Shown: positions 45,980 to 53,976, counted from the stretch's first letter. The stretch: DNA of 64,000 nt from Alphaproteobacteria bacterium (GCA_005884765.1 VAZV01000145.1:1-64000), one strand, 5' to 3'. The notes: generated by a model not told the origin, from the sequence alone. A program made the numbers and translations.

Positions 45980-46735
45980 TCAGTGTCCTGGATGAATAGC
46001 GTCGTTGAGATAGATGCAGGTAAGGATGGCAAACACGTAAGCCTGCAGGAACGCGACCAGAAGTTCGAGCGCGGTCATCGCAACCGTCAACGTGAGCGGT
46101 AGTATGCCGCCGATCCAACCGATCGCGCCAAGCGAGGTGCCGAGCAGCGCAACGAATCCGGCGAACACCTTGAGCGTGATGTGGCCGGCCAACATGTTGG
46201 CAAACAGACGCACGCTGTGTGAGAGCGGCCGCGTTAGGAAGGAGATGATTTCGATCACGACGACAAGTGGCAGGATGTAGATCGGAATGCCCGAGGGCAC
46301 GAAGAGCCTAAAGAATTTCAGGCCGTTCCTGTAGAAGCCGTAGATTACAACCGTGAAGAACACGAGCAGCGCCAATGTGGCAGTAACGATGATGTGGCTC
46401 GAGACCGTGAAGGTGTAGGGAATGATGCCGATCACGTTTGAGACTAGGATGAACATGAACAGTGAGAACACTAGCGGGAAGAACTTCATCCCATCCGCGC
46501 CGGCGTTGGAGCGGATCATAGAGGCCACGAACTCGTAGCTCACTTCGGCCATTGATTGGAAACGCCCGGGAACCAATTGCCGGCCTGCAGCGCCACCCAC
46601 CATCAGCAAGCAAATTGCTGCCACCGAGACCAACATGTAGACGGACGAATTGGTGAAGTAGATGGCCTGATTTCCGATCTGGCCGATTTTGAAGAGGTTG
46701 TCGATATTGAACTGGTGAATTGGATCGAGAGTCAT
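45980..46735 (-). CDS. atpB: F0F1 ATP synthase subunit a, isolated copy
   Basis: A complete 251-residue subunit a of ATP synthase. The essential arginine is in the [14 protein letters not shown] motif, with helices visible in [33 protein letters not shown] and [16 protein letters not shown], and the typical carboxy end [15 protein letters not shown]. No atpI, atpE or atpF gene is adjacent, which is abnormal: the canonical operon places them together. The gene is therefore probably a second, isolated copy. The start at [10 protein letters not shown] is preferred over one four codons upstream. Confidence 0.9.
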   Translation of the reverse strand: MTLDPIHQFNIDNLFKIGQIGNQAIYFTNSSVYMLVSVAAICLLMVGGAAGRQLVPGRFQSMAEVSYEFVASMIRSNAGADGMKFFPLVFSLFMFILVSNVIGIIPYTFTVSSHIIVTATLALLVFFTVVIYGFYRNGLKFFRLFVPSGIPIYILPLVVVIEIISFLTRPLSHSVRLFANMLAGHITLKVFAGFVALLGTSLGAIGWIGGILPLTLTVAMTALELLVAFLQAYVFAILTCIYLNDAIHPGH

Positions 46736-46839
46736 GCGCGGTTCCATGTCAAGCGGCCCAGCCGCTAGGCGAATTCGGCATTAGCGAACGCGAGGTTATA
46801 GAAGCAGTCTTTCAGATTCCACCGAAAAGGCGTAGTTCT

Positions 46840-47045
46840 CCGAGCCGAGCTTTCGGCCAAGCGGCTGGAGGTCCTTAAGGATACGTTTCCGAGCTTGAGC
46901 AAGATTGCCATGCTGTGGAACGCAGACGACCTTGGAATGACCTTGCGCTACAGATCGGCCGAAACGGCAGCGCGGACGCTGGGTCTCGAAGTACAGCCGC
47001 TTGGCGTGCGGGAGCCGGAGGATTTCGCTGCCGCGTTCGCCGCCC
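46840..47045 (+). pseudogene. ABC_sub_bind-type substrate-binding protein, internal fragment
   Basis: Plus-strand codons from about 46840 read AELSAKRLEVLKDTFPSLSK, IAMLWNADDLGMTLRYRSAE and TLGLEVQPLGVREPEDFAAA. This is the central section of the tryptophan/tyrosine-type ABC substrate-binding protein family (ABC_sub_bind). The amino lobe with its signal peptide and the carboxy lobe are missing, and no ATG matches. It is a remnant beside the atpB copy. Confidence 0.7.
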
Positions 47046-47134
47046 GAAGCGTACTTGGGGAAGCGTACTTGGGAAAAGGCTTCGGGATTGCCTGCGCCGT
47101 AAGGGTACTCGTCCACTCATCGGCCGACTTCAGT

Positions 47135-48355
47135 CTACTTTTGGGCGTTGGAGAAAGCCGTTTCGAGCACTTCGCCAATCGGTTGCCACGTGCGGCCGTC
47201 GAATTGAACTAGTCGTAGGTGTTTGATCGGCCGAAAGTTCCAAGGTCCAGTGCTGATTTTGATCCCAGGTAGCAAAATGGAGCCTTGGTAGTTTTCGAGG
47301 GACTCTGCTTGCTTCATGACGTTCTCGCGAGATAGGTCATTGCCGCACTGTTTGAGCACTTGGGCCAATGTCTCGGCGGCCGCGTAGCCGAAGACGGCGG
47401 CACTGTCGTCTTTGCCTCCGGCCCGATTGTATTTGTCAACAAATGCCTGCCAGTCCTTGGTGGCTTGTTCGTCCTTCCAAGCCGGATCATTGGCATCCTT
47501 CAAGAAGGCGGCTGTAATTACGCCCAAGGCGTTTTCCAAGCCGGCAGGCTTTAGCACCGTCGCAATCGACGAAGCCATATAGTTCGTTATGAACACAGGA
47601 TGCCAATTGAGATCCGCCGCTTTTCGGATTACTTTCGCAGCGTTTGCAGGCACTCCTGCAAATACAAAAATCTCGGCTCCTGATCGCTTTAAGACCGATA
47701 CGTGCGTGTCCAGATGCTCATCTGCGATATCGTACGCAATATCGACCCTGATCATCCGGGCGATGTCACCGAGCCCGTCTTCCAACCCCTTGAATAGTTC
47801 TCGACCGAATTGATCGTTCTGCCAAAGAGCTACAATCCCTTTTCCGGGGTAGGACGCCTGTATGTAGTTGGCGTAGATGCGCCCCTCTTCCCGAATTGAG
47901 GGCTGCCAACCCATTGTCCACGGGAACAGCGATGGATCGCTCAGATGGTCGTCTCCGGAGGCGACAAAGAGTTGAGGAATTTGCTTATCGTTCAAGTATG
48001 TGCGAACGGCAAAGTTTCCCGGAGTTCCGAAAGAACCGAACATCAAGAGCACGTTGTCTTTCTCGATAAGATCGCGCGCAAGGTCTAGGGCGGCCGCCGG
48101 ATCGGATTTGTCATCATATGAGATAAAGCGCACCTTACGGCCGTTGATCCCGCCACGCTCGTTGATCATCTCAAAATACGCTGCTTCGGCTTTCCCAATC
48201 GCTCCGAAGACCTCCAAACTCCCGCTATATGGCATAACATTCCCGATGCGAATTTCAGTGTCGGTCACGCCTTGTTCACGCACTTGCTCCGAGATCGCGC
48301 TCAATGACGTAAGCGCTAAGAGAATAGCAATCAGCGTTCGGACCCAAGTTTGCAT
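47135..48355 (-). CDS. Leu/Ile/Val-type ABC transporter substrate-binding protein
   Basis: A 406-residue periplasmic binding protein. Signal peptide WVRTLIAILLALTSLSAIS is followed by the binding lobe: VTDTEIRIGNVMPYSGSLEV, INERGGINGRKVRFISYDDK, LMFGSFGTPGNFAVRTYLN and a hinge region. This is the LivJ/branched-chain type; in rhizobia such proteins bind amino acids, amides, aromatic acids or other small molecules, so the ligand is open. No LivH/M/G/F genes are adjacent. A FixK-type box lies 68 bases before the start. Confidence 0.9.
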   Translation of the reverse strand: MQTWVRTLIAILLALTSLSAISEQVREQGVTDTEIRIGNVMPYSGSLEVFGAIGKAEAAYFEMINERGGINGRKVRFISYDDKSDPAAALDLARDLIEKDNVLLMFGSFGTPGNFAVRTYLNDKQIPQLFVASGDDHLSDPSLFPWTMGWQPSIREEGRIYANYIQASYPGKGIVALWQNDQFGRELFKGLEDGLGDIARMIRVDIAYDIADEHLDTHVSVLKRSGAEIFVFAGVPANAAKVIRKAADLNWHPVFITNYMASSIATVLKPAGLENALGVITAAFLKDANDPAWKDEQATKDWQAFVDKYNRAGGKDDSAAVFGYAAAETLAQVLKQCGNDLSRENVMKQAESLENYQGSILLPGIKISTGPWNFRPIKHLRLVQFDGRTWQPIGEVLETAFSNAQK

Positions 48356-48416
48356 CGGATGAGCTTAATTACAAAAGAGTGCAGCCAGATTTCAAGACAT
48401 ATTGGAGGCGCTCAGC

Positions 48417-48430
48417 TTGATTTAGATCAA
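48417..48430. promoter_or_regulatory. FixK/FNR-type box before the binding-protein gene
   Basis: Exact TTGAT-TTAG-ATCAA, centred about 68 bases before the start at 48355. Confidence 0.75.
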
Positions 48431-48485
48431 ACGCCAAGAGATTGACGGGTGACCGAAGCAACGTCCTTGCCAAAAGCAACGCCAA

Positions 48486-49733
48486 CTAGGGTGGCGGGCG
48501 CTCCCAGTCGATGAATTCAACTTTGTCAGTAACGTATTGTCGCGGACCGAGAAAAACGACGACTCGCAGGCCATCCGTCACATAGGGATCAAATCCCAGG
48601 TTTGTGCGGGGATTGGTTGGGCTTGATAAACCCACGCCGCGCGCGAACCCGAACCGGTAAGCTTCGCCGGTCAACAAGAGATCCTGTAGAAGATAATAAC
48701 GATCTTGATCTACCTCGGGGCTGATCCTGTGCGTGGTGAATGACCAGCTTTGCGTCGTCAGCTTCGTTCCAATGTCGCGACTGATCTGCCCCACCCAGAC
48801 ACCTTGAGCCTCGACGGTGAATGGCGCGCGCCATACACGCAAATGATTGCGTAGGCTGATGTTGTTACGAGCCTTTTGCAAGGCAATGTCTTGTGGTCGC
48901 CCAAAAACGTAAAGCGGGCTAATCGGCGAGGTCGTATACTCCGTTCCGAATATAAAAGCGCTGATCGTTCTCAGTACGCTGTGAATATCGAGCGGCTCAT
49001 CAAGCCGCCATCCCCGTTCGATGAACGGGAAGATTGCGTCCGCGCCGTTGCCGACGATCACAAGGTTAAGCGGATCACCTGATCTGTTACTCTCTTTATT
49101 AGACGTACAGCAAGGCAGTGCCTCCAGCTTGGCGCGCAGGCCCGCGAGATCGATGTTCTCGCCGGCAGAAGGCAGGGCGTTGAAATCGACATTTTGCGCA
49201 GCATAGAGTTTGCTGCTCAGCTGTATCACGAAACGAAACTCGAACCGCTGACCAAGGCTGACAAAGCCAGCACGAACAAACTTCGCGCCACCCTCGCGAT
49301 GCGTCAGAACAAATCCCGAGGCGTTCTGGCCGGGGGCAATCACGTCAGGCATGGCTTCCCGTGCGAACAACAATTCCCTCTCTCTGTCGGCCTCGCCAGA
49401 CCACCACGCTCGAAATATTCGTGACGCCTCCGGCGGCGTGTAATAGTCCGCATCGGTCGTAGCAGGCAGGTAGTATAGCATTCTATCGCTATCGTTTTTG
49501 ACACTAAACCATACGGCTTGCATGCCCTTGTCAGCCAGTGAAACGCCAAAGAAACGGCTGCTCTCTTCATCGCCGAGCACCGCCGCGCGCACGGTCACCT
49601 GACCCTGCAGCTGTGCGGTCGCGCGCGACTCGAAAGCGTCGCGGCCGGATGGATCGGGCGGCGTTTTGGTACAGCCGCTGCAAGCAAGCAAGACCACCGA
49701 TACGATCGGAAACCATCTAAAAAACGCGCCCAC
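48486..49733 (-). CDS. Lipoprotein with LssY-type carboxy domain
   Basis: A protein of about 415 residues. The GTG start at 49733 (after AAGGAG) gives a lipoprotein signal (FFRWFPIVSVVLLACSGC) with lipobox Leu-Leu-Ala-Cys; the TTG 27 bases upstream is a poorer start. The carboxy part resembles the LssY C-terminal domain: GDPLNLVIVGNGADAIFPFI, RGWRLDEPLDIHSVLRT, SPISPLYVFGRPQDIALQKA and VWVGQISRDIGTKLTTQSW. Function is unknown; in other bacteria this domain follows phosphatases. With the GTG start the FixK-type box at 49797 is 70 bases upstream, the usual distance here. Confidence 0.78.
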   Translation of the reverse strand: MGAFFRWFPIVSVVLLACSGCTKTPPDPSGRDAFESRATAQLQGQVTVRAAVLGDEESSRFFGVSLADKGMQAVWFSVKNDSDRMLYYLPATTDADYYTPPEASRIFRAWWSGEADRERELLFAREAMPDVIAPGQNASGFVLTHREGGAKFVRAGFVSLGQRFEFRFVIQLSSKLYAAQNVDFNALPSAGENIDLAGLRAKLEALPCCTSNKESNRSGDPLNLVIVGNGADAIFPFIERGWRLDEPLDIHSVLRTISAFIFGTEYTTSPISPLYVFGRPQDIALQKARNNISLRNHLRVWRAPFTVEAQGVWVGQISRDIGTKLTTQSWSFTTHRISPEVDQDRYYLLQDLLLTGEAYRFGFARGVGLSSPTNPRTNLGFDPYVTDGLRVVVFLGPRQYVTDKVEFIDWERPPP

Positions 49734-49796
49734 TCTGATTGGACTCCTTGAGGGCTGCAACTGGACTTGCGGTTAGCTGCGCGAGCTTGATCTCGC

Positions 49797-49810
49797 TTGA
49801 TTTGAATCAA
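49797..49810. promoter_or_regulatory. FixK/FNR-type box before the LssY-type lipoprotein gene
   Basis: Exact TTGAT-TTGA-ATCAA, centred about 70 bases before the GTG start at 49733. Confidence 0.75.
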
Positions 49811-49912
49811 GCTCCCGACCGAAACTCCATTCCCTGCTTTTGGTGGCAATGCTAGTATGCGGCTCAATTTCCGCTCCCGGTCAAAAGCGAAGGTTTAACC
49901 GCGTACCGACGG

Positions 49913-49972
49913 CTTCCGCTCTACCCATATAAACAGACATCGTCACTGTGCGTCGGCAGGTCCGAAAGGTGC
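49913..49972 (+). repeat. Dispersed intergenic repeat, copy 3 (divergent)
   Basis: About 60 bases share CTTCCG-, CTACCC, AAACAGACATCGTC and GTCGGCA- segments with the repeats at 40783 and 45827, in the same order and with the same ending GGTGCC. Several substitutions make it the weakest of the three. Confidence 0.5.
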
Positions 49973-50038
49973 CAACGGAAGTGATCGGGCCGAGCCCGTA
50001 AGTGTGATTCGAGATGGTCTTGCCGCCTTGGGCGCCCT

Positions 50039-50170
50039 CTAGAATCCGAAAAGCCGAACCGCAACAATCCCCGCGACCAAAATGGCTAGAGCTGAGACGA
50101 CGACGGTTACGCCGGAAATACGGCGAGCCGGCTTTGGCCTATCGAGCATTCTGCCGCGCCAGTGAGTCAT
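50039..50170 (-). CDS. Small membrane protein (43 aa)
   Basis: A 43-residue frame starting MTHWRGRMLDRPKPARRIS, a basic head, followed by one hydrophobic helix GVTVVVSALAILVAGIVAVR and the end LFGF. The head-then-helix layout matches the other small membrane peptides of this region. The upstream frame gives a longer protein, but the ATG at 50170 follows a purine-rich site. Function unknown. Confidence 0.5.
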   Translation of the reverse strand: MTHWRGRMLDRPKPARRISGVTVVVSALAILVAGIVAVRLFGF

Positions 50171-50413
50171 AAACGGGCCTTTATCCTGCGGAGAGCATGG
50201 CCTTGCCCGTGCCCGCTTGTCTGGCGGCCACCACGAAACGGCGTGACCCAAACTCTAGGTTTGGTCTTGAGGCCCCAAGATTCTTCCTCCGCAAGCAGCC
50301 GGCGCTTATCGACCCGATTTGGATCACGCTCGCCCTCGGCCTATCCGGCTGTATTTCGGAACCAGTCGCAGCTTTGTGTTGTGCGGCTGGTCCTTGAAGC
50401 ACAACCAAAATGT

Positions 50414-50707
50414 CTAGTAGCAGGGTGGATAGGGGTAGTATCCGCACCGTTGCCCGCCATAGTAAGCGCCGGCAGCAGCTCCGGCGGCGGCGGCACCGAC
50501 GCCTACCGCCACTCCACGGCGTACGGCCGCTCCACGGTAAACGCGTCCGCGATACACACCACCGCGGTGAACACCAGCGTGGTGAACACCACCGCCGTGA
50601 TACCCGCCACCGCCTCTTCGAGCGAAGGCATCCGTTGGAACAGTCGCAAGACATGCGATCGCCATGATAACGGAGGCAGCAAGCGAAACACTGGTTCGAT
50701 GTGACAT
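50414..50707 (-). CDS. Glycine-rich secreted protein, relative of the 42.3 kb gene
   Basis: A 97-residue exported protein. Signal peptide MSHRTSVSLAASVIMAIACL ends near TDAFA before RRGGGGYHGGGVHHAGVHRG. A run of Gly, His, Val and Arg (VYRGRVYRGAAVRRGVAVGV) is followed by a glycine zipper (GAAAAGAAAGAYYGG) and RCGYYPYPPCY. It is similar in design to the 42259-42594 protein (RGGGRGGGF then zipper then cysteines). It lies on the minus strand, after a longer open frame that I judge upstream noise. Confidence 0.72.
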   Translation of the reverse strand: MSHRTSVSLAASVIMAIACLATVPTDAFARRGGGGYHGGGVHHAGVHRGGVYRGRVYRGAAVRRGVAVGVGAAAAGAAAGAYYGGQRCGYYPYPPCY

Positions 50708-51102
50708 GATTGATCTCCCCATTCCCTGGTGAGATGCGGGCCGGCCATTAACAGCGCGTATGACGAAGTCGCCCGCGTGGTGGTGAAATCGACGAGAACT
50801 CCAAGCGGTTCCCAGAAAGCTGTGCCTTGTATCGGGACCGGCGAGCTGCCACTTCCGGAACTCACCCACGCACCGAAGCATCCATGTCATGAACGCGCAC
50901 GATCAATTTGTGCGGGATACGCGTCGCTTTGAAAGGCCAGAAGGCATGGCCCAGTTGCCATTTTCCAGTCATATTTGAAAAACGGGTTGTTGCACCCAAG
51001 GCACAGAATCTCAGCCGCTAGTCGCTTAGAAATCGAGATAAATCAGATGGATAGATGCTTTTGATGGCGGAGAAGGAACCGCCGAGCCTAGTCCCGCCTT
51101 CA
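50708..51102. other. No supported gene
   Basis: Open frames are short and lack ribosome sites. It is the promoter region of the secreted-protein gene on one side and the 3' region of the stand-alone receiver on the other. I see no FixK-type box here; a half-like TGG-ATCA at 50320 lies downstream and is not convincing. Confidence 0.35.
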
Positions 51103-51534
51103 CTACGCCGGCCCCGCGGCCGCACGCGCGATCAGCTCGATCAGCAACTTCGCTGGGAACGGTTTCGTCAGGTAAGCAATGCATCCTGACTCCATCGCGG
51201 CCGTGCGAATGGCATCGCTATCGTTGGCGGTGATGTAGATCACCGGCAGTGAGATCCCCGCCTCGGCCAATCGATACCTGATCTCTATTCCTGACTCGCC
51301 GTCCAACTGGATGTCGAGAACAACGCAGATCGCACCGCCGAAATCGTCGTGAGCTTGAAATGCCTTTGCGGATTGAAATAGCAAACTATCGTAGCCGTAT
51401 TCTCTGAGCAGCCGCTTAAGGCCTCTGAGAATGCCCGGGTCATCGTCGACCACAAAGACGAGTTTTCGATTCGACAAGATCAATCCCCCTGCTCCTCGGC
51501 ATCGGGCAACAGAGCAGTTCGTCAATCGACGCAT
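51103..51534 (-). CDS. Stand-alone receiver-domain response regulator
   Basis: A 143-residue protein that consists only of a CheY-like receiver. Motifs are VVDDDPGILRGLKRLL with the acidic pocket, the phospho-acceptor aspartate in VVLDIQLDGESGIEI, PVIYITANDSDAIRT and the lysine in YLTKPFPAK. There is no output domain. A later TTG (LSNRKLVFV) is the alternative start. The neighbouring FixJ-type regulator at 51698 is on the same strand upstream, and the palindrome at 51645 lies in between, so this gene has its own promoter. Confidence 0.88.
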   Translation of the reverse strand: MRRLTNCSVARCRGAGGLILSNRKLVFVVDDDPGILRGLKRLLREYGYDSLLFQSAKAFQAHDDFGGAICVVLDIQLDGESGIEIRYRLAEAGISLPVIYITANDSDAIRTAAMESGCIAYLTKPFPAKLLIELIARAAAGPA

Positions 51535-51644
51535 CCGTAGCCGTTTCGTAAGCTAGATGAATGATATACTCAGCATAGCTTTTTGATTTGGGCTGACAGG
51601 CGTCAATAGCTTCGTGTGCAGTATGTTCCGCGCAATTCCACTTG

Positions 51645-51666
51645 CTATTGTCCTTCAGGACAATAG
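51645..51666. promoter_or_regulatory. Perfect palindrome CTATTGTCC-N4-GGACAATAG
   Basis: A 22-base perfect inverted repeat (nine bases each side, four between) lies about 120 bases before the receiver gene (51534). The same motif with small changes recurs before the fixK-like gene at 52595. It looks like the operator of a dimeric regulator, probably one of this module's own; I do not recognise a published consensus. Confidence 0.65.
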
Positions 51667-51697
51667 TTCCAACGAATCTTGCGATATCTCAATTCGG

Positions 51698-52336
51698 TCA
51701 GCCCTGCTGAACTTCGCCGGAGAGGCGTTGGAGCACGCCGAGCCGTGCGGCGATGGAGACCAGCTCGGCAAGCGATTGAACACCCATCTTCTCCATCACC
51801 TTGTAGCGGTGAGCCTTGATGGTGCGTTCGGTCGTTCCCAATCGCTGCGCGATCTGCTTGTTGATCTTGCCCTGAACGACAAGATCGAAGACCTGATGCT
51901 CACGAGGCGTCAGAGATTCAAGCAGGGTGCGAAGCGCATTCAGCCTATGCGTGGTAGCGCGCAAGCTCTGATGATGGGCCATCGCTCGCTCGATGGCGCT
52001 GAGGATTTGTTCTGAGGTGACCGGCTTGGTCAGAAAATCCTCAGCGCCCGCCTTGATGGTCTTCACGGTGGTGCGCACATCCGCAAAGCCCGAGAGAAAG
52101 ATGATGGGGAGCGTAGACCCGAGCTCGGCGAGCCGCGTCTGCAGCTCCGGACCGCTTAATCCCGGCATTCTGACATCAAGGAGAATGCAGCCGGGTCCAT
52201 TGTCGTCGGGCAGACGATCGAGCAGTTGCTGCGCGGAGGGATAAGTCGCCACCTCGTAGCCGGCCTTCTTGAGACGGCGTTCGAGTGCTGTCCGGAGCGA
52301 CGCGTCATCGTCGACGATATGAATCGTGCCGAACAA
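51698..52336 (-). CDS. FixJ-type response regulator (receiver + LuxR HTH)
   Basis: A 212-residue response regulator. The receiver has the acidic pair HIVDDDASLRTALER, phospho-acceptor CILLDVRMPGLSGPEL, PIIFLSGFADVRTTV and the lysine in FLTKPVTSEQ. The carboxy HTH is LTPREHQVFDLVVQGKINKQ followed by IAQRLGTTERTIKAHRYKV. This is the FixJ/NodW/TodT type, which in rhizobia switches on fixK under low oxygen. No cognate kinase is adjacent; the FixL/NodV-type kinase at 20382 is one candidate. The fixK-like gene lies divergently, 400 bases away. Confidence 0.92.
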   Translation of the reverse strand: MFGTIHIVDDDASLRTALERRLKKAGYEVATYPSAQQLLDRLPDDNGPGCILLDVRMPGLSGPELQTRLAELGSTLPIIFLSGFADVRTTVKTIKAGAEDFLTKPVTSEQILSAIERAMAHHQSLRATTHRLNALRTLLESLTPREHQVFDLVVQGKINKQIAQRLGTTERTIKAHRYKVMEKMGVQSLAELVSIAARLGVLQRLSGEVQQG

Positions 52337-52594
52337 GCAGGTCTCCTATGGTCAAGACGGCAGCAATGAAGTCAAAAATTCCTTAAGCTTGTCCGGTGGA
52401 ATGCCCGGATCTTTATCGACGTCTCGCCAGCCATCAGCCCGCGGAATTCCATAGGCATCGTATCCGAGCCGGGCCGGAGGCTTGAGATACCGTAACATCC
52501 GATTGTGACCCGCGGAACGTGCACGCTGGCACTGCGACAGCTGATCGCAGTCCCGGGCATGCTGCGCTTGCGAATATCTGCCCAACAGCGTGCA
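52337..52594. other. No confident gene (possible 48-codon leader frame)
   Basis: A minus-strand frame (52352-52498) would encode MLRYLKPPARLGYDAYGIPR and end 15 bases before the FixJ-type start. It has no ribosome site and I do not call it. The rest is the divergent promoter region. Confidence 0.3.
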
Positions 52595-52625
52595 TTGTAC
52601 CTTAGGACAATGTCCCAAGGGACAA
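52595..52625. promoter_or_regulatory. Two overlapping copies of the GGACAAT palindrome before fixK-like gene
   Basis: Site one (52595-52612) is ATTGTAC-CTTA-GGACAAT, 15 of 18 positions like the one at 51647. Site two (52612-52625) is TGTCC-CAAG-GGACA, sharing bases with the first; their centres are 15 bases apart. They lie about 120-130 bases before the fixK-like ATG. Presumed regulator: the adjacent FixJ-type protein or an autoregulating factor. Confidence 0.6.
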
Positions 52626-52735
52626 TGGCTCTCAAGGCAATAGTGCGCCGCACCCACACTGTCGTACATGATCTCGACAGGGGCGGCGGCTCCCTGACGG
52701 ACGCGAACAAGTCCAATCAAACAGGGAGACAATCC

Positions 52736-53407
52736 ATGTTTGTCAATATCAACGCCACTCCGGCCGCCCGGCCAAGATTTCTCGGCGAACACGATGACCA
52801 GTCCCGCGCATCAGTCCTCGTGACGGAATTCAAATACATCCGGGGCGCCGAGATTTTTGGCGAGGCCGAGCCCGCGGAATATGTGTACCAGGTCGTCGAA
52901 GGCGCCGTGCGGAGCTACAAGCTGCTCTCCGACGGCCGTCGCCAGATCGGCGCATTCCACCTTGTGGGCGACATTTTCGGTCTGGAGAACGGCGCGATGC
53001 ACCGATTTACAGCTGAAGCGATCGTCGATACGAGCGTGCGGCTGGCGAAGCGTATCAATCTTGAGCACGCCGCGAGAGCGGACGCGTTGGTCTCACGCGA
53101 GCTCCTGAGCATGACGACAAGCAACCTGCAGCACGCCGAGAATCACATGCTGCTTCTGGGACGCAAGACCTCGCTTGAGCGGGTCGCGGCATTCCTGCTC
53201 GAAATGGACGGTCGAGTGTCAGCCGCGGGCGTGATGGCGCTGCCGATGAGCCGCCGCGATATCGCGGACTATCTTGGGCTCACGCTCGAGACAGTATCCC
53301 GCGCGCTCTCAAGTCTTCACGAGAAGGGATTCCTCGAGTTCCTCGGCCAAACCCAGCGGCAGATCGTCCTGCGCAATCGATCCGAACTCGCCAAGCTGGA
53401 TCTATAG
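52736..53407 (+). CDS. FixK-type Crp/Fnr-family transcriptional regulator
   Basis: A 223-residue Crp/Fnr-family activator. The amino cyclic-nucleotide-like barrel (VYQVVEGAVRSYKLLSDGRR, then AFHLVGDIFGLENG) leads to a dimer helix and a winged HTH (MSRRDIADYLGLTLETVSRA). The recognition helix contains E-T-V-S-R, the residues that read TTGAT half-sites. I see no cysteine in the whole sequence, so it cannot hold an FNR-type iron-sulfur cluster; it is FixK-like, its activity controlled by expression. TTGAT-N4-ATCAA sites are abundant in the surrounding genes. Start is ATG 52736, after AGGGAG. Confidence 0.92.
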   Translation: MFVNINATPAARPRFLGEHDDQSRASVLVTEFKYIRGAEIFGEAEPAEYVYQVVEGAVRSYKLLSDGRRQIGAFHLVGDIFGLENGAMHRFTAEAIVDTSVRLAKRINLEHAARADALVSRELLSMTTSNLQHAENHMLLLGRKTSLERVAAFLLEMDGRVSAAGVMALPMSRRDIADYLGLTLETVSRALSSLHEKGFLEFLGQTQRQIVLRNRSELAKLDL

Positions 53408-53848
53408 CTCGTCGGAACGATCGGGCTCCGATGTGTATTTGCCGATCGCCTTGATCAGTACCTCGAAGATGAGCGCCGTGGACCAGCCGAACATCAAGAC
53501 GCCATTCATGGCCGTCATCGGCCCGAGCAGGCGCCATTTCGCCAGCGGCGTCACGTCGCCATAACCCAAGGTCGTGTAGTTGACGAACGCGAAATAGACC
53601 AGGTTGGCGTTATCAGGGGCCGCATTCACGATCGCATAGGCGACAGACCAGACAAAGACTTCCGTCGTATGTGCGGCCATCAGCACGAGGGAGGTCGCGA
53701 TCATCACGCCGGCCAGATACAGCGGGGGGCTCGATGTGCTTCGGCGCGCCGCGGCGCGCGCGATCCGGATGGCGGCTATCGTGACCATTGCGTGAACAAC
53801 GATATTGAGCGCGCTGACCGCTGAGCCCACCAGTAGTTGAACGAGCAT
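53402..53848 (-). CDS. Pore-loop ion channel (two-helix, K+ channel type)
   Basis: A 148-residue membrane protein. Membrane helices appear in SAVSALNIVVHAMVTIAAIR, LYLAGVMIATSLVLMAAHTT and MNGVLMFGWSTALIFEVLIK, and a pore helix with the selectivity filter TTLGYGDVTPLAKWR is between them. Such a filter is the signature of potassium channels. The start MLVQLLVGSAV at 53848 was chosen because the box at 53907 is then 65 bases away, the usual distance. It is convergent with the fixK-like gene, overlapping it by six bases. Confidence 0.85.
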   Translation of the reverse strand: MLVQLLVGSAVSALNIVVHAMVTIAAIRIARAAARRSTSSPPLYLAGVMIATSLVLMAAHTTEVFVWSVAYAIVNAAPDNANLVYFAFVNYTTLGYGDVTPLAKWRLLGPMTAMNGVLMFGWSTALIFEVLIKAIGKYTSEPDRSDEL

Positions 53849-53906
53849 GCCGGTTCCTCGAGCTGCCGCACTGCGGCAGACATGATCTTGAGGTTGGTCC
53901 GGACCA

Positions 53907-53920
53907 TTGACGCAGATCAA
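53907..53920. promoter_or_regulatory. FixK/FNR-type box between channel and CoA-transferase genes
   Basis: TTGAC-GCAG-ATCAA, one base off consensus, centred about 65 bases before the channel start (53848) and 63 bases before the CoA-transferase start (53977). It can serve both directions. Confidence 0.65.
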
Positions 53921-53976
53921 AGGGCCGCGTGATGGCGGTCGCAACATTCTAGAGCACGATGATCGGAGCCGCCAGC

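Noticed and set aside
50319-50330. GATTTGGATCA as a FixK box
   Set aside because: Only an incomplete palindrome, positioned downstream of the neighbouring gene.
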